Positions 9,359-20,219 of a stretch of DNA of 64,000 bases are shown piece after piece (the stretch's first letter is position 1; each line of letters starts with the position of its first letter). The position numbers and the translations under genes were made by a program. The notes under the pieces are model-generated. The model had not been told where the DNA came from and ran no database searches. It saw nothing but the letters and a program-made list of their open reading frames with translations. The stretch is from NCBI GenBank assembly GCA_010094025.1, contig ML991818.1:62001-126000 (forward strand). Direction: 5' to 3'. The DNA is from Viridothelium virens. Lineage: Eukaryota > Ascomycota > Dothideomycetes > Trypetheliales > Trypetheliaceae.

Positions 9359-9785
9359 ATAGCCATTCCAAAAGTTGATGATGCGAATTGAAGATCCATA
9401 AGGGGAACATGTACAAAGTGTTGGCGACAGGCGTTCCTTCGTATGCTTTCATTGAGATGTTTTCCATGCCGGGAAGAGGAGGATGCAAGATCTGGAGAAT
9501 GGGAAGGGTAGGGTACGCCATTTGGATGCTGGGTAGAGGAGGATACAATTTTTGGAAGCTATTAAGTAACATGCGTGATGGATGATGGAGATATATGAGG
9601 CCATCGGCTGATGGATCGATCACTGGTCCCGGAAAATGGCGTTGGTGGACAGCGAAAATCCATGATCATGGAGTGATCGATTCTATCCAATGTCTTGCAA
9701 CAGAACTTCGAAGACTTTCAATCATCGGCCGTCAACTCCTTCAGTTTCGTGATTTCGCAAGTCGCTCCACGTCATGGCATATTAC
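9359..9785. other. Convergent 3' region
   Basis: This lies between the 75-aa gene and the PLC-like gene. It contains the 30-bp minisatellite listed separately. A short plus-strand frame (ATG at 9409) crosses it, but no splice site or family supports it as a gene. Confidence 0.45.
9466..9555 (+). repeat. Three-copy 30-bp minisatellite
   Basis: Three diverged 30-bp units lie in tandem with no frame break. In the plus frame they read as three decapeptides, MPGRGGCKIW, RMGRVGYAIW and MLGRGGYNFW. They sit in the 3' flank of the 75-aa gene. Confidence 0.7.
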
Positions 9786-10901
9786 CTATAGCAAGAAAGT
9801 ACCAAAAGCCATGAATACGGCTACAAGCACTGATAGTCCAAGGCCCGCAGTATTGATCACGAGTCCCCTTGGCCCAGAGTTGGAAGGTAGAGCTGAGGAA
9901 GTGCTAACAGCTGCTCTCCCTACAGGACTGGCAACCCCATTTAGCTTATCGACCGTCGAAATAGCGGGGCCGACATTGAAGAAATCGACTAAGATGAATG
10001 TTGGTGCCTTGTTGTTGTAGTCAGTGGCACATGTTGCTACAGCATCTCTCAGGTTTCCGGTCCCGTTCATGCCATTTGTAATTGGGGCCGCATCAGCATT
10101 GGGCGTTTCGATATTGAAAATCTGCTGAGTATCCAAAAAGTGGTTCATTAGAGGCATCATATTTCCCTGCAGAGCTTTAGATGTCTGCCCATTGACGGAA
10201 GATGGACGATTAGCCGTGCATGTGAAATTGTTGGCTTGCGTGACATCAAATGGATTTTCAAAGATGTACGTGAACTCGTTCATGAGATAGGGTGTTGTAG
10301 TATTGCTGGAAGGTTCCTGGTATGCGATGAAGGTCATCAGGCGCTTGCCTGACGTGATGAGAGTGTTAAGTGTAGGCCACTCTGCAGGCACCGTCGCAGA
10401 CGTAGGCGGTGAATATGCATATGAGGTGATATTGGCTGCTCTGAAATTCGAATCCAGGTCGCTGTTTGAAGCTCCATCATTCACGATCAAGACCGTGACC
10501 ACCTCATTCGGGTTTTGATCCATCCATGTTTTAATTTCTGATAACCAATCACTGAGAGTCCCCACGTCTAGCAGATCGCAGCTTGTGTGGCAAAGGTGCC
10601 ATTCTTGTTGGCCTGAAGTCGAAGTGAAGGGATGTATTTGGGCGGATAGCAGCCTTACGCCAGCGCTCAGCTGTACTGTGGAATTATAATACTGATTTCC
10701 AGAGGTCGAAAAGCCGGTGCTTTGATCTCGAACAAATGGACTATCGTGAGCGCCTAAATGTGTGACGTTGTTATAAGCCCGAGAACAGAGCGACGGTGAA
10801 TTATTGCATGTCTTATTCTGACTGGCAAACGAAGTTTGGGGAAATGCCGCTGCTGGATAAAGTCCTGAGAGAATGAGGGATGCTAAAGCGAACGTGAACA
10901 T
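9786..10901 (-). CDS. GPI-anchored PLC-like phosphodiesterase
   Basis: This is a 371-aa single-exon protein of the PI-PLC X-like TIM-barrel superfamily as found in fungal secreted proteins. The ATG at 10901 is chosen because a clean signal peptide follows (MFTFALASLILSGLYPAAAF). The two expected catalytic His are in HLGAHDSPF (H52) and WHLCHTSCD (H105). Several N-glycosylation sequons (NKT, NVT, NST, NIT, NFT, NGT) fit secretion. The C-terminus has a Ser-rich spacer (STSSALPSNSGPRG) followed by a hydrophobic tail (LVINTAGLGLSVLVAVFMAF), typical of a GPI-attachment signal. It is therefore likely a cell-wall or plasma-membrane outer-leaflet enzyme; the lipid or other phosphodiester substrate is unknown. 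Confidence 0.85.
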   Translation of the reverse strand: MFTFALASLILSGLYPAAAFPQTSFASQNKTCNNSPSLCSRAYNNVTHLGAHDSPFVRDQSTGFSTSGNQYYNSTVQLSAGVRLLSAQIHPFTSTSGQQEWHLCHTSCDLLDVGTLSDWLSEIKTWMDQNPNEVVTVLIVNDGASNSDLDSNFRAANITSYAYSPPTSATVPAEWPTLNTLITSGKRLMTFIAYQEPSSNTTTPYLMNEFTYIFENPFDVTQANNFTCTANRPSSVNGQTSKALQGNMMPLMNHFLDTQQIFNIETPNADAAPITNGMNGTGNLRDAVATCATDYNNKAPTFILVDFFNVGPAISTVDKLNGVASPVGRAAVSTSSALPSNSGPRGLVINTAGLGLSVLVAVFMAFGTFLL

Positions 10902-11787
10902 GGTTGCGATATTATTGTGAATGCAATCTAGGAGTACTGGAGTGATGTAACGAATCGTCGTAATTTTGAATGAGAGTAGATCTGATCTGATCTGAAGACG
11001 AACCAAAAGCAAGGAGAGAGATAAGAGAGGGGGAGTAAGGAGCAACAAAGAAGGTTTGATATGAATCGCAGGGCAATTACGTCTTTTACCTAGGGGTCAC
11101 GGATGAGACGGAGACCGAATACAATGAGCGTCAGATCACCTTGCTGCGCCTTCTGATCCACATAGGTGAGGTTCATGGGAGCGATGAACCGAAACATTGC
11201 ATCCACAAATATGTAACTTCTCGTGTACGAGCGATGATGCTAAGCGCTTTGCATGGGAGGTACTGGAAAGCAGTGTCTGCTGAGCCTCCACACCACCCTG
11301 GCGAAGGCGACAATGAGCGAAGGCATGACCGAAGCACTGGATGAAGATTGCGTGGTGGCGCGAGTATTTCTTTGTCCTTGGGTCGTGGCTCGGCCCAATT
11401 AGCTTGTACGTGAACAATACGAAGTACTCCGTGCTAGGGAGAGAGGTCTTTGAGTGGGACGTGAAGATTCGCGGCATTACGCGTCTGACTTGGCCCGCAC
11501 AGACAGGTGGGACGCCATGCTAACCGGTCTGGGGATATTTTCTAAATTTACCCTAGTCCTCTCTCTCAACGCGTCTTAGCGCTACCCATTCGGTAGCTTG
11601 TCGCCCCTCTGCGACGAAAACCTGTCGAGCCCTGCCAAGGCATGGTGAAGGCGGCCAAGACTGACGTATTTCCGTGAATAGGTTGCCATTAGTATTTTTT
11701 GACCCCAGCTCAGCCATACTGAGTCGTATTCCTTTGTGTCAACATAGCTCTTACAATCCATCACCGCATACGAAGTACATAACGACT
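10902..11787. promoter_or_regulatory. Divergent promoter region
   Basis: This is the upstream region shared by the PLC-like gene (minus) and the lipocalin-like gene (plus). On the PLC side there is a pyrimidine-rich leader in gene orientation (about 11008-11050) and a triplicated TCTGA motif (10981-10995). No gene was supported. Confidence 0.45.
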
Positions 11788-12390
11788 ATGGCTGTGACCT
11801 TGCGACCACCCACTGCCAGTCAGCTGCCTCAGCCAGATGACTTTCATCCGCCGTCTCTTGACTGGCTCAAGGGGACGTGGACGGTCACGCATTCGACTCT
11901 ACCCATGTGGAAGAGCAAGAGGAATGTTCGCATCACATACACAATCTTGCCGAACAACCCAAAACATGATGATACCAACAATACGTCAAATCAGCTTGAT
12001 GACCTCGTCTCGTACCAGCCTTTGGATTCTGACAAAGTCAAGGAAGTCCATGGTATTGACACGGCTGCAGGTCCAGGGGGTGGAGCGTGGGATTGGCGCG
12101 GCAAAGGCCTACTAAAAATCGCCTCCAGTCATTGGGAAGTGCTTGGGTGGGGAGTTGAGCCTGGTTCAGAAGGGGACGCGACCGACACGGCCAAAACGGG
12201 CAAATCGCAATGGGCTGTGACATACTTTGCAAAGACTTTGTTCACCCCAGCGGGTATCGATGTGTATTCAAGAACCGATAAAGGTCTATCTGAGCAAACA
12301 CTGTCCGCCATCAAGAATGCTTTGCAGGAAATCAAAGACCCCAACGTTGAAAAGCTTGCCAGCGAACTTTTTGAAGTCAAACGCAATTAA
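11788..12390 (+). CDS. Lipocalin/calycin-like small protein, 200 aa
   Basis: This is a single-exon fungal protein. After a Pro-rich start, LDWLKGTWTVTHSTLPMW resembles the first strand of a lipocalin (GxW motif). The alternating polar/hydrophobic body is consistent with a beta barrel. The segment GIDVYSRTDKGLSEQTLSAI followed by a helix resembles the C-terminal LSRTP-helix of bacterial and fungal lipocalins. It has no signal peptide, so it is probably cytosolic. The ATG at 11788 is used because the frame upstream does not resemble the family. The ligand is unknown; the fold assignment is from motif resemblance only. Confidence 0.6.
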   Translation: MAVTLRPPTASQLPQPDDFHPPSLDWLKGTWTVTHSTLPMWKSKRNVRITYTILPNNPKHDDTNNTSNQLDDLVSYQPLDSDKVKEVHGIDTAAGPGGGAWDWRGKGLLKIASSHWEVLGWGVEPGSEGDATDTAKTGKSQWAVTYFAKTLFTPAGIDVYSRTDKGLSEQTLSAIKNALQEIKDPNVEKLASELFEVKRN

Positions 12391-12449
12391 GTGAAGGTGA
12401 TTGGAAATATCAGACCTGCCTGAACAACAGCCAGCTTTTCTTCACAACT

Positions 12450-13721
12450 CTAAGGGATCCTCTTGGCCAACTGGCAATCTTTTCGAAAAGCGTCTTTCGC
12501 CGTGTACCAGCCTCCAGTTACCAGGCCATGCTCTTTCTCATACCATTGGAGTAGCTTTTTGGGAGATTTCATGTCTAGATCCCCCAACCGAGCCTCGATG
12601 GGTTCCCAGCCATTCTTGGGAATTTTCAAAAAAATAGTGCAGTCACGGAGTGTCATGGCAAGTGGATAATCAGGATCGACATTAGAGTAGCCGGGATCTT
12701 TGTCACCAGCGAAAAGCCCTGTTCTGTCCCACTCGTCCTGGAGCTTCTTCAACTGCTGAATTAGGTGTCGTCCTTCGAGAGAGAAGAAAGCTTCCAAGCG
12801 AGACTGTACATCGTCCGGCGGTCTATGCGTTTTGAATAAGTCTAGTGTTGGGTCCCAAGGATTTCTGGCCCAGCTCCTAATGAGTTCTTTGACAATGCCT
12901 GATATTGCCTCCGCGCGCTCCTCTTCTGAATCGGAAGCAAGCTTTAGGGGGCAGAAGGACAACTCTTTCCCTCTGCTGGCGGTTATTGCACAAGTGCGGC
13001 ACCTGGTAGCATCCATCGGCGCATCGTGGGATTGGCGTAACCACTTCGGTTTAAATTCTCCAGAAAGTCCTATGTCAAGAGAGACTTTCATATTCGGCAT
13101 GAGCAAGCCAAGCATGTCTTCCTGTAGTATCAACGATGGATCAGCTTCGGCTCACCATTTTGCGCAAACGCCGATTCTAGAAGTTGTGGGACTCACAAAA
13201 TCAATCCCAGCTCCCACTTGGTACTTCCGTCTGCCATCCTCGTCTGCACGCTGTAGCTCCATCGTGCACAGCTTGTGCATGCCGTCGCTAATGTCAACTA
13301 GCTCGTACTCAATAACATTTTCTTTGCCAAGAAGAGGCAGGAAGCGGTTGTTATACGCCCACCAGCTTTCGGCTGTACTCGTATTTGCGGGATTAGATTT
13401 CCTGATTCTCAGAAGCTTGCCTTTGATCTCCTCCGGAAGAAATCCGATTTCCGTGAGCGGTAATAACTCAAACACGAAGTTCGCTGCTCCCTTCAAATAC
13501 ATCAGTTTCACACTCCTTAACCTGTGACGTAAATTTACCTCAGCTAGGTAGCGTATCTGTACGGGATAACACAGATTCCTGGCTTCCCCTACGGACTGTC
13601 TGAAGACAGTAGAAACAGATCCTTGAGGAGTGGGGATTCGGCTGTCCAGGGTGTTATATGCTGTGAAGCTATGTCTGCCGCCCGGCGATTTGACAGTAAA
13701 CCATGGTGTAATTAGTGCCAT
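12450..13721 (-). CDS. IPK1: Inositol-pentakisphosphate 2-kinase (Ipk1 family)
   Basis: This enzyme phosphorylates Ins(1,3,4,5,6)P5 at position 2 to make phytate (InsP6). Family signatures are the N-terminal RYLAE/GAANFVFELLP, GKLLRIRK, and the zinc-site-like segment EFKPKWLRQSHDAP followed by RCRTCA. The C-terminus has MTLRDCTIFLKIP and IEARLGDLDMKSP. Exons are 13721-13539, 13490-13197 and 13121-12450. The intron at 13122-13196 (75 nt) is clear. The intron at 13491-13538 is 48 nt, has no stop and keeps frame; it is inferred because removing it restores RYLAEGAAN. With it removed the protein has 382 aa. The first ~57 residues do not look like the family, so the true start may differ. Confidence 0.85.
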
Positions 13722-14520
13722 TTTGGGTATGCGTTATGTGTGTTCCAAAAGGATAGAGAATGGAGAATGATGTTCTACCCAGAAAGATTGGCGTACACTA
13801 TTAAGGAACATCTGATGGCAGGCGCATCCGGAGGTAAGCGCAGAGTAATGTCAGAAGGCCACCAAGCAGATTTGTACAGGAACAATAAGATTAACTCTAA
13901 TAATCGAAGGATCGTTGTAAATCACTGTCGAGGACTGCCCTCTTGGTCTCGTTTCTTCAGGGTGACTGCCGGATAAAAGATTCCTGATCACTTCCCCCAG
14001 CCATCGTGTGCAGTGTAGAAGAAGTCGCATCCAAGGTTTGCTCTATCAAGGTTGTTAACTAAGCTCGATGGCAATAACCTCTGAAGATGCGAACCTACCT
14101 CCCTATAAAGAGCACGGCAGATCTCGAAAGAGATGTCGTAGTCCGTAGACGAACGCACTCTTCGAGTCTTATTAGCTATCAAGATCGAAACTAATAATCT
14201 TCGCGTAGAATAAGGTGGCGAGATTCAGAGCTGTATTGAGGGGCCCAACTTGGCAGCTTAAGCTATTGCCATGAGCCTTGACATCTTTGGTAAGCAGTGC
14301 GCGAGAATTGGAGTGTTCTTGTAGTAGGCATCAACTAGCCAGCGGAGGTCCAAGAGAAATTTTTGTGATCCCGTCGCTATGATAATTTGCTTATGCAGGT
14401 TTTTTTTTTTACCAAACCAAAAAGACGCGACAACTCTGACAATTATTTCGCTTCCGTATCGCAATAAAACTACCTTAGTAACATATTCCAACTACAACCC
14501 CATCCAAGTCTGGTGTCAGC
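13722..14520. other. Intergenic region, promoters of IPK1 and the Ecm15-like gene
   Basis: No gene was seen. A T11 run (14400-14410) lies about 110 bp before the Ecm15-like ATG, a common fungal nucleosome-depleting promoter element. Confidence 0.45.
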
Positions 14521-14922
14521 ATGTCAAAGCTACAACTTGCGACCCCTTCTCAATGCACGGCTGACTTTTGCCTCATCCCAATCGGAACCCCAACGGCATC
14601 TGTCTCTAAGGAGGTGGCCAATGTGCAAAGGCTGCTGAAAGACAGCGGGTTGAAGTATTCTATGCACTCCGCTGGAACTACTCTAGGTAATCTTTCGGTC
14701 ATGGTTCCTTGCATTGAATTCGGCTGAAGTTCAATGATAGAAGGGTCATGGGACGAGTGCATGAAGGTCATCGGCCAAGCACATGTGATGCTTCACGAGC
14801 AAGGCATCCTGAGGATTCAGTCAGATATTCGAGTAGGCTCGAGGACGGACAAGCACCAGTCATTTGAGGATAAAGTTTCTGCAGTCAACAAGCTACTTGA
14901 GGCAGACAGAGATCCGGAATAA
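14521..14922 (+). CDS. ECM15: MTH1187/YkoF family protein, Ecm15-like, 115 aa
   Basis: Two exons (14521-14686 and 14741-14922) flank a 54-nt GT-AG intron (14687-14740). The spliced protein has the family's features: CLIPIGTPTASVSKEV near the start, KYSMHSAGTTLEGSWDE across the splice junction, and QSDIRVGSRTDKHQSFEDKV at the C-terminus. This is the DUF77/UPF0045 thiamine-binding-like family that includes yeast Ecm15, a small ferredoxin-like fold that forms tetramers. The role in fungi is poorly defined. Length matches the yeast protein (about 104 aa). It is soluble with no targeting signal. Confidence 0.9.
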
Positions 14923-15447
14923 GAAGACATGTGATTTGTCTGGTCCTGTAAGTGGTGCTCAAAATCAAGCGTCTGATCTCAACAACGCCAGGATGGAAAA
15001 TAGAGAATTATGCTTCTTCTGCTAGTCTACTCTCGAAACCTACAGAGCGCCCAGGAGGGCTTAGCATCAGTACGATACATAATATTAACATATTATTCTC
15101 GAATTTATTCTGCGTAGAAAAGGATTTCGGCTTATGAACCTCCTCGGCTAGCGCAGATGATGCACTGACGTACGCCTTTCCAAGGAACGCTTCCCAAAGT
15201 CCCGATAATTTCGGCTTCTTCACCCTTCCCTGTAATTATTCCCAACCTGCTATTCCCCACAACAAACGCGACCCTCTCGATGATCCCTCTCACGATCCCC
15301 TTTTGCTCTTGCGCAAAAATTGTCGTCTGATGGCGTTCCTACGACACCTCGACTCGCCAAGCAACCCGCGATCGATAGTAAACACTTCTTACAGAAAGCG
15401 GTAACGGAATAATTAACGCAGGAGTGTCACGGCTCCAAGTCGCAATC
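14923..15447. promoter_or_regulatory. Intergenic region, MDM34 promoter
   Basis: This region lies between the Ecm15-like gene and MDM34, both on the plus strand. Pyrimidine-rich and CCCA-rich patches at about 15218-15310 precede the MDM34 ATG. No gene was seen. Confidence 0.45.
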
Positions 15448-17187
15448 ATGGCCTTCAACTTCAACTGGTCACCACTTATCGCCGATACCTCACGGGCGCG
15501 GGACATGCTGACGACGGCTCTGAACAAATCACCGAAGCCTCCGATTATCGTCGACGATATCATTGTCAACGAGCTCAATCTGGGTTCAGTCCCACCAGAG
15601 CTGGAGATTTTGGAGATTGGAGACCTGGCAGAAGACAGATTCCGAGGAATATTCAGGATGTCATATTCGGGGGATGCGTTTTTGACGCTCAAAACCAGAG
15701 TACAGGCCAATCCTCTGAACACCTACCTGTCCACAAGACCCAGCTTTGCATCGCCACAACCGCTAGCAGCTTCTTCAAGCCTTACGATACCGCTTCAGAT
15801 CACGTTGTCGGATATAAGATTATCGGGTTTCGTGGTTTTAGTGTTCTCTCGGCAAAAAGGCATCACACTGGTTTTCCGGAATGATCCCCTGGAATCACTC
15901 AAGGTTTCTTCAACCTTTGACTCAATCCCATTTGTGAGAGATTATTTACAGAAGGAAATTGAGGGCCAATTGAGGGTACTCTTCATGGAGGATCTCCCTG
16001 CAATAATACATCGACTATCACTTCGTCTCTTTGTACCAGAATACCAAGGCTCCGATGAAACCCTAAGCATGGAAAACTCTACTGCGAGAGTTGACCCTCT
16101 ATCGTCCTCTGCATCTGATCCTGTGGATCCCTTTCAAAACTCTCCGTTTAACTCCGACTCGTCATCTACCGAAACATACGCATCATTCTCCCAAAAGAAC
16201 CTCCTTCGCCTCGCTACTCTAACTGAGTCTCAACGCACCTTATCTCTCTTCACGCCGTCAATGAAAGAAACTGTCTTTCGTGCATGGGCAGGCAGCTCTG
16301 AAAGGGCAGAGAACAATGGCTTTGGGACACCACAGCTTGTCGGGTCCACCTTCTCTCGAGCCCATTCTTATACCGCCAGCACAGCATCAGCCCAAACCCT
16401 ATCACAAAGCTACGACGGTGTCTCAATTCCATCTCGTCCCTCTCTCACCAGCTTATCGACCATGCATTCCGGACTCGGCAGCAACTACAGTCGGTCTCGG
16501 GGACATCCCGGCCGGAAGCGGAAGCACCGCGTTGTCAACCTCCGACGCTCGGGCACGAGCTCCGCAGATGTCAGCGACACCGCCAGTGTCAGCACCGAAG
16601 CCTCCAGCAACGCAGCTTCGACAAGCGCACCGAGCTGGCCGCTCTCCGACCCCGCGGCCGTCATCGTAGAGAAGGCAGAAAGAGAAGGCGAGCTGCAGAC
16701 ACCACCACAATCGCCCCGGAAAGGCGTGAAGTTCAGGTCGTCCGAGGCCGAGAACGCCTCCGAAGAGCGCGGTCGCGATATCCAGCGTCAAACCCCTTCT
16801 ACACCCAAGAAAAACGCTGCAGGCACCAGAGACGTAGACGCCACGCCTGTTGCCACCGCTCGCGGCACATCCGCACCACCCCTCGACGAACGGAATTTCG
16901 TCTCGAGCGCGAGGAATGCGCTGACGTCGTCCTCGCCGTCAAAGTCGCGCCCGCGCCTCTCGGAGAAGCAGCGGCCGTCGTGGCTCACGTCGCGGCCGCC
17001 CATGAGCTCGACGGAGTTTATCCAGTCGTCGTCGGGAGGCATACTAGAGCAGGCGTGGATGATGAAGATGGCGACGGAGATTGCGCGGAAGGTGCAGGAG
17101 GAGAAGGAGCAGAATGGGCGGAATATGTGGACGAGGAGGGAGGCGGAGGCGTGTGAGGGTCCGCCGCCCGCGTATACGAGCTCTTAA
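15448..17187 (+). CDS. MDM34: Mitochondrial distribution and morphology protein 34 (ERMES subunit)
   Basis: This 579-aa protein starts with the family's hallmark [10 protein letters not shown]. The N-terminal ~195 residues form the SMP lipid-transfer domain; recognisable parts are [25 protein letters not shown] and [47 protein letters not shown]. Mdm34 sits in the mitochondrial outer membrane and, with Mmm1, Mdm12 and Mdm10, tethers the ER to mitochondria. After the SMP domain the protein is long, Ser/Pro/Arg rich and disordered, including [15 protein letters not shown], and ends in a charged helix. The ATG at 15448 is chosen because it matches the family start; an earlier in-frame codon adds eight unlikely residues. 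Confidence 0.95.
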   Translation: MAFNFNWSPLIADTSRARDMLTTALNKSPKPPIIVDDIIVNELNLGSVPPELEILEIGDLAEDRFRGIFRMSYSGDAFLTLKTRVQANPLNTYLSTRPSFASPQPLAASSSLTIPLQITLSDIRLSGFVVLVFSRQKGITLVFRNDPLESLKVSSTFDSIPFVRDYLQKEIEGQLRVLFMEDLPAIIHRLSLRLFVPEYQGSDETLSMENSTARVDPLSSSASDPVDPFQNSPFNSDSSSTETYASFSQKNLLRLATLTESQRTLSLFTPSMKETVFRAWAGSSERAENNGFGTPQLVGSTFSRAHSYTASTASAQTLSQSYDGVSIPSRPSLTSLSTMHSGLGSNYSRSRGHPGRKRKHRVVNLRRSGTSSADVSDTASVSTEASSNAASTSAPSWPLSDPAAVIVEKAEREGELQTPPQSPRKGVKFRSSEAENASEERGRDIQRQTPSTPKKNAAGTRDVDATPVATARGTSAPPLDERNFVSSARNALTSSSPSKSRPRLSEKQRPSWLTSRPPMSSTEFIQSSSGGILEQAWMMKMATEIARKVQEEKEQNGRNMWTRREAEACEGPPPAYTSS

Positions 17188-17570
17188 TGTGTTTTCGATT
17201 GCTATCGTTGTGACTGTATCGTTTGAGGAGATGGGAAAAAGCTGGTTGGGGAGGGAGATTATGTTGTTACGATACCGATACCCGTGATGAATATGAGGGA
17301 CGCCGGATTGCTGCGAGGCAGTGGTTGTAATATTTGCCTGCCCTTCCCAGACTTGGGCGGTGGGAACCTTGGCGTTTTGCTGGTATAGAGAGTTTGCTTC
17401 TCGGCGGCTGTCCTCTCTTCTCTAAGCGAACTAGCGAGCACGATTGTATTTTTGATCGGAAGAATCACATAGGATAGTGCTAATGAGACTTCAAAAACGT
17501 TTATCTTACAACAATCATGGGGTATCTATCCTACATCTAGCATATCTCCCTTTGTGAAATGAAAATGGTA
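17188..17570. other. Convergent 3' intergenic region
   Basis: This lies between the 3' ends of MDM34 and the PPR-like gene. Only untranslated-type sequence is seen; no gene or repeat. Confidence 0.45.
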
Positions 17571-20219
17571 TCACAATTGCTTCTGACCCATGTACGAATT
17601 CTTAACAAACTTGACGCCTTTGACAGACGAAAGCCAACGACGCTTTGGACGAGTCCTCAACCGGGCCCGATACGTCTTAAATGGTGACCCCCACTTCCAC
17701 ATTCGGTACTTTCCCTTACTCTCCCAGAAAGTCTCCCTTTTCAAAAGCTGCCCTCGAAAGACAGTATGAAACAAGTCCTCCGACCACTCATTCTTCTCGT
17801 CAAGCAGGAACGGCGCTATGTCCTCGAATAAGCCAGGCCAGACAATGTCATTCACGTGGTTGACCATATGTGCCAATGAATGTGGATTGTGCTCGCTCGC
17901 TCGCCGGTTCTCCCACCGTGTGAAGTTCATAGTGCCAAACAGCATCCACAAGCGATCTTGGACGATTGAGCGGACGACGCTAGTGTGTATGGGTGCACCA
18001 TGGTCTTGGAGAACTTTCAGCAATTTAATACCACAGGCCCAAAGCTCGCAGTCGGGGGTTTTGGTATTGGAGAACCAATCGGCGGATTTTTCGCGGACGA
18101 ATTTCTCGGCCCGGGGCAGCAGACCGAGCATACCCCAGGCGACGATGCTGAACTGGGTGCTATTTGAAAATATGATCTGCAATGCACTTTGTCTCTTGCT
18201 CTCTGCGATTACCGGAGGAGCAGGTCCGGTCTCATCTCGATGGGGCAAAGGATTTGAGGGGAGATCCTGATCATTGAAACCGGGTGGCTCAGGGCCTGTC
18301 TCAACCATGACGCCAGCATGGTCATGATTGTTTGTCGTGGGTGCAGCATTTCGGGAATAAGTCAGAGTCAGCCAGGCGCTGAGCCTTGCGAGTTCCTGGT
18401 ATCGTCCAAGCATGCCAAGTCGTATAATTATTCCCCTCCACGTACGTGGTGAAAGTGGGCGAGCACTTACTTGCGCCCGTAGGAATACATTGAGGACTAA
18501 TGAGAGGTCTGCAGGATCCGCGATTTCATGGCGTCGGTTGAGATTGTTATAAAGGTCTGGACGTCGCGGTAGGAAGGCCTTCAAGTATCTTTGACGAATG
18601 GACCTCAAAGCAAAATGATCCATCGATATTCGATTCACGCGCAATTGGTTGACAAGGTGGGTGATTGATGGGTGCCGAGCTCGAGCGGTATTTGAGCTCA
18701 CTACGAAATTCCATGCCGACCCTACTGGAGATGGTTGGAATGGTTGAACAGGTCGGAGAAGGGCTATTATCATTAAGGTCCTGTGAGCCTGAAGCCAGTC
18801 CTTACGCGCAATGTACGAGTGAAGTAGCTTGTGTTGCAATCCAATATCTTCGAAGACATCCGGGTGCTGATCAGTAGTCACAATACTTTGAAATAGATCG
18901 TCGGATTCCTCGTAGGCCGCTCTCAAAATCAGATGGGAATAGACGCAGGGCTTTATAGAGATTTTGACTTCTTTGAGAGCGTTCAAACTGCTAAGGAACG
19001 CTTTGCGGTCAGAGGCTCTGACGGCAAGTTCTCTCAAGGCGGTAGGTCCCAAGACGTCTGCTCCAATTAAGGCAAGGCCACTAATCACCACATTGACTGG
19101 AAACATTCTTGTCGCGAAGAGCCGGGCGCAAAACTCGTCACTAATATGCTTTTCCGTCACGCCGTGTACTTCGCCGAGATGCCGATTCATGGCTTCCCTT
19201 GTCATGTCCAGCTGGTGAAGCTCATTGCTGCTGTCTTCTTGTCCAAAATCTGAAGTAATATTCTTAGACTGGCTGTCATCCTGGAGAGTAGTATGAGTAT
19301 CATTGACACCATCTGCCCTAGTTGGGCCCGCGGAAAGTGCTATGATACGATCCTTGAGCATTGCGCCGACTTGTGGATCTTTGGCCACCTCAGGCGACGG
19401 AAAGTCGTTGTTTTTAAGCAGAAATTTGTGCCAGTGGAACGCTCGCTTGTATTTTTTGGCCCCACAAAGAGAAGGGACAATGATATCATAAAGATCGCGT
19501 TCATCGCCTTCTTTATAGATTTGCTGCAGAGAGTCATTCGATGTTTTACTCAAAAGGCCAATGTTGATTTTGAGCTGTCCCAATAATGAGAGAAAGCTTC
19601 TCTTTGGTGTAGAACACGCTGACTTGACGATTTTGTGCCATTCGTAGGCTAGCCGTCCACGCCCCTTTACGAGAAAAGAGGATACGACTGTCTCATAGAA
19701 TCCTAGATGAAAGGATCCTGACTGCTCCTTTTGCTCCAATGCGTATTTAAATAAGTCTTCGAGCAGTTCTCTATTTTCCACGCCAGCCTGTAGGAATTGG
19801 TACCAAAGGTCTCTTCCATCAATGCTGAACGGTGTTATTCGGATATTTTCCCTTTTGACCTCCTTCCACAACCCGAGAAGACCCTCGCGGTCAGCATTAT
19901 CTTTTAAGGTCTGCAGTCGGTGACTATACAGCTTGAGCAGAGGCATTGAAATGGGGACATCGCGTGCAGAAAGAACACTGGAGCTCTTGGAAGAGTGGAC
20001 CAAAGTCGGAATTGGTATGATGCCGTCGTCATTATCGGTCCTGTCAAGTGGTGCTATTGCAGCTGAGGCAGAAGCTGCACCTCTTGTCTGTCTGTGATTA
20101 TCCGCACTCTCGAATGTTCGAAGAAGGGGGAGTGTGCGATGTGGGCCAGTAAAAATTTGTCGATATAGGACCTGTTGCTCTAATCGCGCGAATAAGGCCC
20201 ATGACGGCGCGACTGGCAT
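17571..20219 (-). CDS. Large mitochondrial PPR-like protein, 882 aa
   Basis: This is a single open frame with a weakly basic start (MPVAPSWALFARLEQQVLYRQ) that could be a mitochondrial presequence. The body is almost entirely helical. Repeated ~35-residue units with motifs such as LLGLWKEVKREN, SFHLGFYETVVSSFLVKGRGRLAYEWHKI, YDIIVPSLCGAKKYKRAFHWHK, VYSHLILRAAYEES and SWRGI-type TWRGIIIRLGMLGRYQEL resemble pentatricopeptide repeats. Such fungal proteins usually bind organellar RNA in mitochondrial expression. The C-terminus (WESKGKYRMWKWGSPFKTYRARL) is basic and conserved-looking. I assign PPR-like from repeat form, not from a single diagnostic motif. No intron is needed. Confidence 0.7.
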   Translation of the reverse strand: MPVAPSWALFARLEQQVLYRQIFTGPHRTLPLLRTFESADNHRQTRGAASASAAIAPLDRTDNDDGIIPIPTLVHSSKSSSVLSARDVPISMPLLKLYSHRLQTLKDNADREGLLGLWKEVKRENIRITPFSIDGRDLWYQFLQAGVENRELLEDLFKYALEQKEQSGSFHLGFYETVVSSFLVKGRGRLAYEWHKIVKSACSTPKRSFLSLLGQLKINIGLLSKTSNDSLQQIYKEGDERDLYDIIVPSLCGAKKYKRAFHWHKFLLKNNDFPSPEVAKDPQVGAMLKDRIIALSAGPTRADGVNDTHTTLQDDSQSKNITSDFGQEDSSNELHQLDMTREAMNRHLGEVHGVTEKHISDEFCARLFATRMFPVNVVISGLALIGADVLGPTALRELAVRASDRKAFLSSLNALKEVKISIKPCVYSHLILRAAYEESDDLFQSIVTTDQHPDVFEDIGLQHKLLHSYIARKDWLQAHRTLMIIALLRPVQPFQPSPVGSAWNFVVSSNTARARHPSITHLVNQLRVNRISMDHFALRSIRQRYLKAFLPRRPDLYNNLNRRHEIADPADLSLVLNVFLRAQVSARPLSPRTWRGIIIRLGMLGRYQELARLSAWLTLTYSRNAAPTTNNHDHAGVMVETGPEPPGFNDQDLPSNPLPHRDETGPAPPVIAESKRQSALQIIFSNSTQFSIVAWGMLGLLPRAEKFVREKSADWFSNTKTPDCELWACGIKLLKVLQDHGAPIHTSVVRSIVQDRLWMLFGTMNFTRWENRRASEHNPHSLAHMVNHVNDIVWPGLFEDIAPFLLDEKNEWSEDLFHTVFRGQLLKRETFWESKGKYRMWKWGSPFKTYRARLRTRPKRRWLSSVKGVKFVKNSYMGQKQL

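Noticed and set aside
9409-9585. Ribosomal-peptide precursor with three decapeptide cores
   Set aside because: No signal peptide, no dibasic sites between units, and no modifying enzyme nearby; kept only as a low-interest repeat.
12450-13721. Two separate minus-strand genes
   Set aside because: Splicing at 13122-13196 joins them into one Ipk1 protein with motifs in the right order.
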